Shown in pieces: positions 1 to 9,900 of a stretch of 64,000 bases of DNA (positions are counted from its first letter, which is position 1; every line of letters starts with the position of its first letter). Both the position numbers and the translations under genes were made by a program. Below the pieces are notes generated by a model. That model made no database searches and was not told the DNA's origin. It worked only from the letters and a program-made list of their open reading frames with translations. The DNA comes from Hyphomicrobiales bacterium. GTDB lineage: Bacteria > Pseudomonadota > Alphaproteobacteria > Rhizobiales > Ancalomicrobiaceae. The stretch spans positions 111,539-175,538 of the forward strand of contig JAJTBO010000004.1 in NCBI GenBank assembly GCA_021286855.1. The letters run 5' to 3'.

Positions 1-39
1 CGAACCGGGATCGGGTCGTGCCGGCCCGGTCGCTTCGAT

Positions 40-3000
40 TTGAGTAAGATCCAGGAAGGGGTGCGCGCGATATTCGGCGAACGCTCCGCCGAACTCGACC
101 GGATCGTCGAAGGCGCCGCGGACCACGAAGTCACCGGCCTACTTTTCCTCGATGACGGTTTCCGTGCGCGCATATGCGACGATTGGGTGGCGACGGCCCG
201 GTCGAGCGGGTTCGTTTCGGACCCGCCGCCGGTCGCCGCTCTCTCATCGCCGCCTCCGCCCGAGCCCAAGGTTGCACACCGAGCGATCACCTCGGTCGAA
301 CCTGCCGAACCTCGGTCGTCGGTGGCGCCTCCACCTGAATCCTCGCCGATCGGTTCCGATTCCTCGGCGGCGCGGGGCGGCTCCAGCGCTGCATCGGCAT
401 GGGTGGCTTTCGGGACCTTGTCATCTCTCGCGGCATTCATCTTGTGGCGCCGTGCGCGTCGCTCATCGGCGACACCCACCGCGCTCGCCGCTTCGACCGC
501 TGCCGCAGTGGGCGAGGGCGGGCTGCCCCTGTCGTCTTCTCGGGGGATGGAATCATCGCCAACTTCTTCCTCGGATCTGTCCACGCGGGTTGCGACCCAC
601 AATCTCGCGGTCGTGGAGGCGATCCGGGAACGGTCGTCGCGGGCCTCGCCGTCTCCGGTCGTAGCTCGACCCATCCCCGCCCTCGAGCGGGTACCGTCGG
701 ACATCATCGCTACACCAAATGCTTCCATGCATTCGGAGCCGACGCTCTCGGAGCGACTGGCCGCCCTCGATCGAGCGAACGTGAAGGCGATCCGGATGCG
801 GGGTGAGGAAGCCGACACAGCGCGGATCCCTGCCGAGCCGCTTCGCCCGGTCGAACCCATCTTGCCGATCGAACCCGAGCCGCCCGCCTGCGCCACACCG
901 CCGGGCGATGCCCTTCCCGAAGGATCATCGATCTCGGATCATGTCGCCACGCGCAATCTCGCGGCCGTCGAGATGGCACGAGCGCGGGTTCCGACGACCG
1001 ACACGAAGGTGTTCTCCCCCACACCGACGATACCGCGATCTGCTCCGGACCCGATCTCACCGATCACGGAGCCGTCTGCGTCGACCCCGGCTTGGTACAC
1101 TGGGATGGCTCCTCGCGTTCAGAGCGACTGGGTTCCTCGCGGCACGGCGGTGACCGTCGCCGGGCTGACCATTCCGGGCGGTCTGATCTGGGTCGGCGGT
1201 TCGCTGCCCTGTCGCAACGATCGCTCCAGGAACGAGAACTGCCTGATCGACCCGAAGCTGACGGTCGCCTCGAAGCGCGACCTGTCCGGCCAATACATGC
1301 CCTATTGGCCATCGTATTCGGAGATCCATCCGTCGTCGCGGCGTGCCTATCTCGACTGGCTCGCGGGTCCAAGGGACGATCCCTCTGTCTACATCGGCTA
1401 TGTCTTCCTCTACTTCTACGGCCTCGAGCGACGGCTGATGCTCGACGAGGCGGCGGATGACCAAGACGTGATCCGGAGCGAGATCGAGCGCCTCCTGACG
1501 ATCTACGGCGACAACCATTCCTTCCGGCGCTACGCCTCCGATCTGCTTTCGGCCGAAACCGTCCGCCGTCGCGGCGTCGATGTGGAACCGGTCTTCGATC
1601 CTGACATCGCCGGCTACGAAGTCCCTCTCGACGTCAAGATCGCGCTGGGGACGCGGGTACGCGACGGTCGCCCGATCGAGCCGGACCTGCTCCTCGCCTT
1701 CGTCCGAACGCACCCGGAGACCCGCCTGCGCACCCCCGCGCGGCGGGCTGCGGCGGAATTGTGCGACCTCTTCGTCGCAGAAGTCGAGAAGCGGTTCCCG
1801 AAGGGCGTGAAAGTCGGTGGAGCTTCGCGCATTCGCAAGCTGTCGGTGACCTACAAGGCAGCGAGCGGGACGTTCGAGGTGGACCTGCTGCCGAAGAGCC
1901 TCGGTCTTCCCGACATCACCGGTCTCGCCGAACCGGTCGGAGCGGCACGGGCAATTCTCGACGAATGCACCGCCCGTCTCGACGCCTACAGTCGCGACCT
2001 GGGGAAGTCGCCCGGCCTCACGCCCTCACTGGCGATCTTCGGCAAGTTGCCGCCGGAAATCCGGCTCGACCGCGTCGCTAAGCTTCCGGGCGACCCGCTC
2101 GGCACCCTGCGGGCTCTCGCCGAGGCCGGAGAGCCGATCACGGTCCGCGATCTCGGAGAGCGTATCGGACTTCCCGGACTCGGTGCGATCGACAAGGGGC
2201 GGCTCAGGGAGTGGTCGAAGCTGCTCGCCGGGCTCGGCTACGGTCTCACCTGCGATCCGGCTTGTACACTGCGTGCCGCGAAGGCCGAGACGCCGGCCGT
2301 CGTCTTCCCGCTCTCCGCTCCTTCGGAGGCGCCACTGGCGCCGAGCGAAGGGTATCGACACGCCCAGATCACGGTTGCGCTCGCGATGACGGTGGCGCTC
2401 GCCGACGGCGTCGTTGAACCGTCCGAGCAACGCGCACTCGCCGAACTCATAGACCGGTCCGGCGGCCTCGCCACAGACGAGCGCCGTCGTCTGACGGCCG
2501 AGATGCGCGTCCAGGCAGCCGATCCGCACTCGTTGTCCGAGCTCAAGGCGCGCCTGAAGACGCCACCTGTGGAGATCCGGGCGAGGCTCGCCGACGAGAT
2601 CGTGACGGTCACCGGCGCCGACGGCGTCGTCGATCCGCGGGAAGTCGCGCTACTCGAGAAGCTCTTCCGCCAAATCGACATCGACGAACGTACCCTTTAC
2701 GCCCGCCTTCACGGAGGTGTCGCGAGCGGCGGAAGTCGTGCTGCCGAGGGAAATGCCCCGACGCCGATCTCCGTCCTTGCTCCGCAACCACCGGCGTCCG
2801 CATCGACGACGACGGCGATCGATTTCGGCCGGCTCGCAGCCATTCGGCACGAGACCGCTGGGATTACGTCGGTCCTGTCCGAGATCTTCGCCGAAGACGA
2901 ACCCGTGGAGATCCCGCCGATCGTCGAGCCCGATGCCGAGCCACCCGACGACGAAGGCGGTCTCGACGGGCTCGATCGCCGGCATCGCTCTCTCGTCGTC

Positions 3001-3201
3001 GAGATCGTGGAACGGGCCGAATGGGCGAAGGACGACTTCGATCGTCTCGTCCGCAGCGTAGGTCTCATGCCCGGAGCGGCGATCGAGACCCTCAACGACT
3101 GGGCCTGGGAACGCTTCGACGAGTGCCTGCTCGAAGGCGACGACCCGATCATCGCCAATGCCCATCTCCTTCCCCGAGACCTTCTGCGAGTGACCGCATG
3201 A
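40..3201 (+). CDS. TerB-N/TerB/TerB-C domain membrane protein of a Ter-linked DNA-processing system
   Basis: Large (1,053 residues) multidomain protein. A hydrophobic segment at about residues 118-137 followed by RRARR suggests one membrane anchor. A low-complexity linker (about 140-345) carries three copies of a helical motif. A TerB-N-like domain starts near 356, a TerB-like helical domain near 774-880 has repeated ADGVV motifs, and a TerB-C-like domain occupies about 970-1050. TerB-N and TerB-C proteins are known to be encoded with P-loop ATPases and SF2 helicases in predicted DNA-processing and stress systems, and exactly those genes follow. The ATG of the next gene overlaps the stop (ATGA), implying translational coupling. 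The proposed start is TTG at 40, but the frame is open to the left edge, so the true start may lie outside the window. Inference: membrane-associated sensor or scaffold of a defence system. Confidence 0.8.
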   Translation: MSKIQEGVRAIFGERSAELDRIVEGAADHEVTGLLFLDDGFRARICDDWVATARSSGFVSDPPPVAALSSPPPPEPKVAHRAITSVEPAEPRSSVAPPPESSPIGSDSSAARGGSSAASAWVAFGTLSSLAAFILWRRARRSSATPTALAASTAAAVGEGGLPLSSSRGMESSPTSSSDLSTRVATHNLAVVEAIRERSSRASPSPVVARPIPALERVPSDIIATPNASMHSEPTLSERLAALDRANVKAIRMRGEEADTARIPAEPLRPVEPILPIEPEPPACATPPGDALPEGSSISDHVATRNLAAVEMARARVPTTDTKVFSPTPTIPRSAPDPISPITEPSASTPAWYTGMAPRVQSDWVPRGTAVTVAGLTIPGGLIWVGGSLPCRNDRSRNENCLIDPKLTVASKRDLSGQYMPYWPSYSEIHPSSRRAYLDWLAGPRDDPSVYIGYVFLYFYGLERRLMLDEAADDQDVIRSEIERLLTIYGDNHSFRRYASDLLSAETVRRRGVDVEPVFDPDIAGYEVPLDVKIALGTRVRDGRPIEPDLLLAFVRTHPETRLRTPARRAAAELCDLFVAEVEKRFPKGVKVGGASRIRKLSVTYKAASGTFEVDLLPKSLGLPDITGLAEPVGAARAILDECTARLDAYSRDLGKSPGLTPSLAIFGKLPPEIRLDRVAKLPGDPLGTLRALAEAGEPITVRDLGERIGLPGLGAIDKGRLREWSKLLAGLGYGLTCDPACTLRAAKAETPAVVFPLSAPSEAPLAPSEGYRHAQITVALAMTVALADGVVEPSEQRALAELIDRSGGLATDERRRLTAEMRVQAADPHSLSELKARLKTPPVEIRARLADEIVTVTGADGVVDPREVALLEKLFRQIDIDERTLYARLHGGVASGGSRAAEGNAPTPISVLAPQPPASASTTTAIDFGRLAAIRHETAGITSVLSEIFAEDEPVEIPPIVEPDAEPPDDEGGLDGLDRRHRSLVVEIVERAEWAKDDFDRLVRSVGLMPGAAIETLNDWAWERFDECLLEGDDPIIANAHLLPRDLLRVTA

Positions 3202-4514
3202 CCCCGAAGCCGACGATCAAGCCGCGTGACCGCGACACCATCCTCAACGCCCTGCGAGCCGGCGTCGTTCCGCGCCTCGGCCTGCAACACATCCAGGTCG
3301 GCCGCGGACGCGAGGTCGACGCGCTGGTCAAGGACATCGATCGGATCGCCGATGGCGGCGCCGGCATCCGCTTCGTCATCGGCGAATACGGGGCGGGCAA
3401 GACCTTCTTCCTCTTCCTCGTGCGCCAGATCGCTCTGCAGAAGAAGCTGGTCGTCGCCCAGGCCGATCTCGGGCCGGACCGCCGCATCCATGCGACCGGC
3501 GGGCAGGCGCGCAGCCTCTATGCCGAACTCGCTCACAGTCTGGCGACGCGGACGACGCCGGACGGCGGTGCCCTGAAGAACATCCTCGAGAGCTTCGTCC
3601 AGAAGGCGACGGATCGGGCGAAGGCGACGGGCAAGACCGTCGAAGCGGCGATCCGCGAGAGCCTCGGCGACATCCGCGACATGGTCGCCGGCTACGACTT
3701 CGCCACGGTGATCGCCGCCTATGCCCAAGGCTGGGAAGAAGGGAACGACGAAGTTCAGGCGGCGGCGCTGCGTTGGCTGCGCGGCGAATACACCACCAAG
3801 ACCGAGGCACGCGCCGACCTCGGCGTGCGCACCATCATCGACGACGCGGCGTTCTACGACGGCCTGCGGCTTCTCGCTCGCTTCGTCCGGCTCGCCGGCT
3901 TCGGCGGCCTCGTCGTCTGCCTCGACGAACTGGTCAATCTCTACAAGTTGCAGAACGCCCAGGCGCGCAAGCAGAATTACGAGCAGATCCTGCGCATTCT
4001 CAACGACGTCCTCCAGGGGACGACCGAGGGGCTCGGCTTCGTCCTCGGCGGCACGCCCGAGTTCCTCTACGACACGCGCCGCGGCCTCTATTCCTACGAG
4101 GCGCTCCAGTCGCGCCTCGCCACCAACAGCTTCGCCGTCGACGGTCTCGCCGATTTTTCCGGCCCGGTGATCCGGCTCGCCAACCTCACGCCGGAGGAGC
4201 TCTACCACCTGCTCGAGCGGCTGCGCGACGTTTTCGCCGCCGGCGATCCGGCGCGCCATCTCGTCCCCGACGAGGCACTGCACGCCTTCATGACCCATTG
4301 CGAGAAGCGGATCGGCGAAGCCTATTTCCGCACGCCGCGCAACACGGTGAAGGCCTTCGTCGATCTCCTGTCGATCCTGGAACAGAACCCCGGCGCCGAC
4401 TGGCGCGAACGGCTCGGCATGGTCGGTATCGTCATCGATCGCGGCGCCGAGGTCGAGACGCTGCTGCCCGAACAGGACGAGCCCGACGACGAACTCACCG
4501 ACCTGAAGCTCTGA
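3198..4514 (+). CDS. BrxD-like (DUF2791 family) P-loop ATPase
   Basis: 438-residue ATPase. Walker A GEYGAGKTF lies at residues 62-70 and Walker B LVVCLDEL near 238-245. The family (DUF2791, which includes BrxD of type 2 BREX) belongs to the AAA/ORC-like ATPases found beside large helicases in phage-defence loci. The ATG overlaps the previous stop by 4 nt and the helicase gene starts 4 nt after this stop, so the three genes look like one operon whose products work together. The Arg-containing GGTPEFLYD segment after Walker B fits an AAA sensor region. No methyltransferase, PglZ or BrxC gene is present, so this is not a canonical BREX locus. Likely role: ATP-driven loading or regulation of the neighbouring helicase on DNA (inference). 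Confidence 0.82.
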   Translation: MTPKPTIKPRDRDTILNALRAGVVPRLGLQHIQVGRGREVDALVKDIDRIADGGAGIRFVIGEYGAGKTFFLFLVRQIALQKKLVVAQADLGPDRRIHATGGQARSLYAELAHSLATRTTPDGGALKNILESFVQKATDRAKATGKTVEAAIRESLGDIRDMVAGYDFATVIAAYAQGWEEGNDEVQAAALRWLRGEYTTKTEARADLGVRTIIDDAAFYDGLRLLARFVRLAGFGGLVVCLDELVNLYKLQNAQARKQNYEQILRILNDVLQGTTEGLGFVLGGTPEFLYDTRRGLYSYEALQSRLATNSFAVDGLADFSGPVIRLANLTPEELYHLLERLRDVFAAGDPARHLVPDEALHAFMTHCEKRIGEAYFRTPRNTVKAFVDLLSILEQNPGADWRERLGMVGIVIDRGAEVETLLPEQDEPDDELTDLKL

Positions 4515-4518
4515 CGCG

Positions 4519-6777
4519 ATGTCGAACCTCGACCGCCTCGCCGAGCCGGTGCGCCGTTGGATCTGGCAACAGCAATGGACGAAGCTGCGCGACGTCCAGG
4601 AGAAGGCGATCCCGGCTGTTCTCGCCGGCGGCGACGTCGTCGTCTCGGCCAAGACGGCGGCCGGCAAGACCGAAGCCGCGATCCTGCCGCTGCTGACCCG
4701 GGTGCTGGGCAGAGAAGAGCGCGAGGCGGCCGGCTTCGCCATCCTCTGGGTGAGCCCGCTCAAGGCGCTGATCAACGATCAGTTCAGCCGCATGGAGGCC
4801 CTCTGCGAGACCTGCTCGGTGCCGCTCCATCGCTGGCACGGCGACGTCTCGGCCTCGGCGAAGAAGCGGGCGCGCGAGCGTCCATCGGGCGTCGTGCTGA
4901 TCACCCCGGAATCGCTCGAGGCGACGCTGGTTCGGCGTGGGCGCGAGGCGGGGCGGCTGTTCGGCGATCTCGACGCAATCGTAGTCGACGAACTCCACGC
5001 CTTCATCGGCAGCGAGCGCGGCATGCAGTTGCAGTCGATCCTGACCCGGATCGAAGTGGCGGCCGGCCGCGAGCGGATCGATCGCATCGGCCTCTCCGCC
5101 ACACTCGGCGACATGTGGCTCGCCGCCGAGGCACTTCGGCCCGGCGGTGGCGATCGGGTGACGCTGGTCGACGGGCTCGACCCCGGCAACGGCGTGCGGC
5201 TCCAGATCCGTGGCTACGAGATCGCGCGGTCACGGCCCCTTCCCGAAGACGGGAAGGCCGGCCCGACGAACGACGAAGCCGAAGAGGCGAAGGACTCTTC
5301 GACGCCGACCGAGACCGAGGCGCCGCTCGTCCCGAAACCGGTCGCCGACGACCTCTTCCGCCTGCTCCGAGGCAGGTCCAATCTGCTCTTCGCCGGGTCG
5401 CGTGATCGGGTCGAGGTCTATGCCGACACGCTCAGGGCGATGTGCGAGGATCAGCGGCTGCCGAACGAGTTCTTCCCCCATCACGGCAATCTCTCGAAGG
5501 CCGAGCGGGAAGACGTCGAGACACGCCTGCGCGACGATCCACGGCCGACGACGGCGGTCGCCACCACGACGCTCGAACTCGGTATCGACATCGGCGACGT
5601 CGACGGCGTCGCCCAGATCGGTCCAGGATCGTCCGTCGCCTCGATGCGGCAGCGCCTCGGCCGTTCCGGTCGCCGTGCCGGCAAGCCGTCGGTGCTGCGC
5701 ATCTTCGCCGTCGAGGACGCGATCGGTCCAGGCGGTAGTCCGGTCGACCGCCTCCATCTCGATCTCGTCCAATCGATCGCCATGGTCGAGTGCCTGAAGG
5801 ACGGCTGGTGCGAACCGCCGTCGATCGGCGGCCTCCATCTCTCGACGCTGATCCACCAGATCCTCGCCGTGATCTGCCAGACCGGCGGCATCCGCCCGAC
5901 GACCGCCTGGCGGCTGCTCTGCGAGCGCGGGCCGTTCCGCACCGTCGATCGCGCTCTCTTCGTCGAGCTTCTCCGAGGGATCGCCGCGCCGGACGTGCGC
6001 CTCGTCGAGCAGTCGCCGGAGGGCCTGCTGATGATCGGCGAGGAAGGCGAGCACGTCACCGCGACGCACGACTTCTACGCCGTCTTCGCCACCCCGGAGG
6101 AATATCGCATCGTCCACGGCTCGCGGACTCTCGGCACCAAGCCGATGGACCAGACCATCGCACCGGGGCAGACGATGATCTTCGCCGGCCGTCGCTGGCG
6201 CATCGTCGAGGTCGACGATCGGGCGCGGGTGGTCACGGTGAAGCCGGCGAAGAAGGCGCTGCCGCCGGCCTTCGGCGGCGATTGGGCCGGCGCCCACGAC
6301 CGCATCGTCGAGACGATGCGCGCCGTCCTCGCCGGCGAGGAGACCTACGCCTATCTCGACGCCACCGCCGAGAAGCTCCTCGCCGATGCGCGGGAGGCAT
6401 GGCGGGACCTTGCCCTCGCCACCACGCCGATCCTTTCATCGGGGCGGGGTGTCGTGCTCTTTCCTTGGGTCGGCACACGCAAGCTCGAGACCCTCGCCCT
6501 GGCGCTGATGGCGCGCGACTTCGTCGCCTCGGTCGACGGTCACGTCATCGAGGTCGACGACGCTCACCCGAAAGCGGTCGCCGAAGTTCTCGCCGAGATG
6601 GCCGCGTCGCCGCCGCCCGATCCACAGCCGATCGTCGATCGGGTGGCGAAGCCGGTCCGCGCCAAGTTCGACGGGTTCCTACCGAAGGGGTTGATGGACC
6701 TCGTCACCGCCATCGAGCGGCTGGACGTGGCGTCGGTGCCGGAGGTCGCGGCACGGTTGGTCGGCTCTCGAGACTGA
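4519..6777 (+). CDS. DEAD/DEAH-box SF2 helicase, Lhr/BrxHI-like
   Basis: 752-residue superfamily 2 helicase. Motif I is AKTAAGKTEA at residues 44-53, motif II is DELH at 157-160, motif III is SAT at 193-195 and motif VI is QRLGRSGRR at 378-386. These match the Lhr-like branch that includes BrxHI. The C-terminal 330 residues hold a beta-rich region of the kind seen in Lhr-type proteins. It begins 4 nt after the BrxD-like gene and ends the three-gene unit. Helicase activity is well supported by the motifs; substrate and biological role are inferred from the Ter/BrxD context. Confidence 0.87.
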   Translation: MSNLDRLAEPVRRWIWQQQWTKLRDVQEKAIPAVLAGGDVVVSAKTAAGKTEAAILPLLTRVLGREEREAAGFAILWVSPLKALINDQFSRMEALCETCSVPLHRWHGDVSASAKKRARERPSGVVLITPESLEATLVRRGREAGRLFGDLDAIVVDELHAFIGSERGMQLQSILTRIEVAAGRERIDRIGLSATLGDMWLAAEALRPGGGDRVTLVDGLDPGNGVRLQIRGYEIARSRPLPEDGKAGPTNDEAEEAKDSSTPTETEAPLVPKPVADDLFRLLRGRSNLLFAGSRDRVEVYADTLRAMCEDQRLPNEFFPHHGNLSKAEREDVETRLRDDPRPTTAVATTTLELGIDIGDVDGVAQIGPGSSVASMRQRLGRSGRRAGKPSVLRIFAVEDAIGPGGSPVDRLHLDLVQSIAMVECLKDGWCEPPSIGGLHLSTLIHQILAVICQTGGIRPTTAWRLLCERGPFRTVDRALFVELLRGIAAPDVRLVEQSPEGLLMIGEEGEHVTATHDFYAVFATPEEYRIVHGSRTLGTKPMDQTIAPGQTMIFAGRRWRIVEVDDRARVVTVKPAKKALPPAFGGDWAGAHDRIVETMRAVLAGEETYAYLDATAEKLLADAREAWRDLALATTPILSSGRGVVLFPWVGTRKLETLALALMARDFVASVDGHVIEVDDAHPKAVAEVLAEMAASPPPDPQPIVDRVAKPVRAKFDGFLPKGLMDLVTAIERLDVASVPEVAARLVGSRD

Positions 6778-6900
6778 CGCCGCCGTCCGTCCTCGCCGAC
6801 CTTCGGCTGTGGGCAACGCGAGACACGGCTCGGCGAACGAGTGGCGCGACGCTTCACATTTCGTATTCTGCGTGTGGTCGGGGTCCGGCAGACGGATGAG

Positions 6901-9900
6901 ATGCCGCTCAGGGAGTACGAGGGAGCCGTGATCTACGTTCCGCGCAAACTCTGGTACCAAAAGCCCGGAGACGACGATCGGACCATCGTCGCCGAAGACG
7001 AGCTGCCGGGCCGGTCGAAGGCGATCGTCGTCCTCGCCGAACCCGGAATGGGCAAGACCGCGCTTCTCGCCAGACTGGCGAAGGTCGGGGGCACGGTCTC
7101 CTGCACGGCACGGAAGCTGATCAACACCCACGACCCCGCCAAGCTGGTCGGCAACGCCACGAAGCTCGTCATCGACGCTCTCGACGAAGTCGCCGCCAAC
7201 CTCGAGGGCGCCGCCGTCGATCGCGTGGTTCAGAAACTGGACGCGGTCGGGAACCCGCCCTTCATTTTGTCCTGTCGCGTCGCCGACTGGCAGGCGGCGA
7301 CCTCGGCGCAGACCATCAAGGAGATGTACGGGGAAGACCCCCTCATCGTGCATCTGCTGCCGCTCGAGCGAGACGACCAGATCGCCATCCTCGCCGACGA
7401 GGTGGGGGTAGCGCGCTCCGAGGAACTCCTCGCCCATTTCGAGGCCTTCGATCTCGACCTGCTCGGCAATCCCCAGACCCTGCTGATGATCGCGCGTTTG
7501 TCCGCCGAGGAAGCGCTGCCGACGACGAAGGGCGATCTCTTCGAGAAGGCTGTCGACCGACTGTGGTGCGAGCATCGAGAGGGCCGAGGCGCGACCGAAC
7601 TCGACCGGGAAACGGCCCTCGACGCTGCGGGTGCCGCCTTCGCCACTCTGATCCTCACCGGCAGTTCGGCGATCGTCCGCCATGGTGCCGCGCATGTCGG
7701 CGAGGGAGAACTCGCCTTCGCCGAAGTCGACCGGCTCGCCGGCGGCAACCTCGCCCGCATCCTCGGCTCCCGCCTCTTCGAAGGTGGTCAGGACAGCTTC
7801 ACCTATTGGCACAGGCGGATCGGTGAATTCCTCGGTGCCCGCTGGCTGGCGAAACGCGCCGACACCCCGGTGAAGCGACGGCGGCTCCTCCACCTGTTCC
7901 AGTCCCGCGGCTTGGTGCCGGCGAGCCTGCGCGGCCTCCACGCCTGGCTTGCCCGCGATCCCAAATTGGCCCGTGCGGTCATCGCCACCGACCCGATGGG
8001 CATCGTCGAATACGGCGATGCCGATGCGCTGACGCCGGAGCAGGCGCGGCAGTTGTTCGACGCCTTGCGTCGGCACGCTTCGGAGAACCCCGACTTCTGG
8101 CGCTGGGAGGGCTTTCGCGCCCGTGCGCTCGTATCCACGGCCTTGCACGACGAGATCGAAGCCGTCCTGCGAGACCGGAGCACGCCGTTCGATCTGCGCG
8201 CCCTGATCGCCGAGCAATTCGTCGATGCGACGCCGACCGCTCGCCATCGCGACACGCTGCGAGAGCGGTTACTCGACCGCGACGAGGTCTTCGCCATCCG
8301 CCATCTCGCCGCCCAAGCGCTGACGACGCTCACCGACGAGGACTGGCCGACCCTCCTCGAGGAACTGCGGCAGCAGGGAACGGAGTCGTCGACACGGCTC
8401 GCCTTCGAATGGATCCAGCGTAATGGATTCGATGGGCTGTCCGACGTCCGAGTGGTCGAAACACTGCTCGCCTACGATGGGCTGACGCTCGCAGCAGTAC
8501 CCGAGGAGGAGGGTCGTCGTGGGACCGCGCGGTACCTGCGTTTTGCTGAGAAAGTTCCGACCGAACGGCTGGACGGGCTGATCGAAACGCTGACGGCCTA
8601 TACCGAGCTGCTTCTCCCCGAGCATCCCGATCTCGAGGCTTACGACCTGATCGGGTGCGCTCACGACCTCATTCGCCGCCGACTCGAACTCGGGCCGGTT
8701 GAAGCTCTGCGCCTGTGGGCATGGCTCACCCCCTATCGAAATGGGCGCTCGTACCTGCCCGACCACGAGAAGGCGATCACCGAGTGGATTCGGGATCACG
8801 ACGACGTACGGCGCGCGATCCAACGACATGTGCTCCTCAACGAGCCCAACGAAGGTCGGTGGTTGAACCTCTCTCGACTGACCCGTGCCTCGCCCGGGTT
8901 GGACTTGAGCGAAAGCGACGTGGTCGCCTTACTCGGAACACTCGATCCCACCAACGCCGCCGATCTTCGTTGGCGCGAGCTTTTGCAACTCATCCCAAAC
9001 GATGAAAACCGTGGGCGCGCGGCTCGAGCGGCGGCGGCGCCTTTCGCGGCGCATGATCCGGCGCTCGAAGCATGGCTCGTTGCTCTGGCCGTCCCGAAGG
9101 TGCCGGAATGGAAGGCGGAAAGCGATGCCCATGAGGTCAAGCGCCGCGAGGAACTGGAGGCGAGATTCGCAGATCAGCGAAAGGAATTTCTGGAAGGCAT
9201 CGATCGACTCCGAGCCGGCGAACACCGCTTCGTTCGAGGTCCCGCTCTCGCCTATCTGAAACTGCTTCACGACATCGGCCAGAAGTGTCCGGCTCACGAG
9301 CGTGTCGCCGAATGGCTCGGAGAAGAGCTCGCCGAGGCGGCACGACAGGGCTTCGAAGCCCACCTGATGAAACCGCTGTCGCGATCGGACCTTAGACGTT
9401 TGGCCGTTCATTTCGGCTGCGAGCGTCGATGGCGAGGCGGACGCCGGCTCGAAAACACGTCGTATATCGTTGTGGCCGGATTGGCCGAGCGTGTCCGGTT
9501 ACGCGACGATCCGTTCTCAGACCTCGATGATCGTGTGCTGTCACTCGGGCTGTTCGCCGTTTGGAGCTACTCGCTGGAGGTGTTCGCCGAGTTGCCCGGA
9601 TTGGGCGCGCGCATCGAAGCTGAATTGCGACGGCGAGGGGTCCTGGAACAGGCGATCCGCCTCTTCTTCGGCGCTCAGTTCAAACAGCATCGAACCCATG
9701 TGTCGCATCTCTACGGGCTCATGCGCTCGGAAGTCGATGGCTCTCTGGTCAACGAGTTGGCTCTCATGTGGCTGAGGGAATGCGCCGATCTCCACCATGA
9801 GTCCGAAGAGGAGTTGATCGATCGCGCTCTGCGGTCGACACACCGCCTCGACTTTATCGAAATCGGTACCGCGCGACGCGCGCTCGCATTGACGGACGAG

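Noticed and set aside
2709..4775. Leftward open frame across the BrxD-like ATPase
   Set aside because: Antisense of genes with clear Walker motifs; no domain seen.
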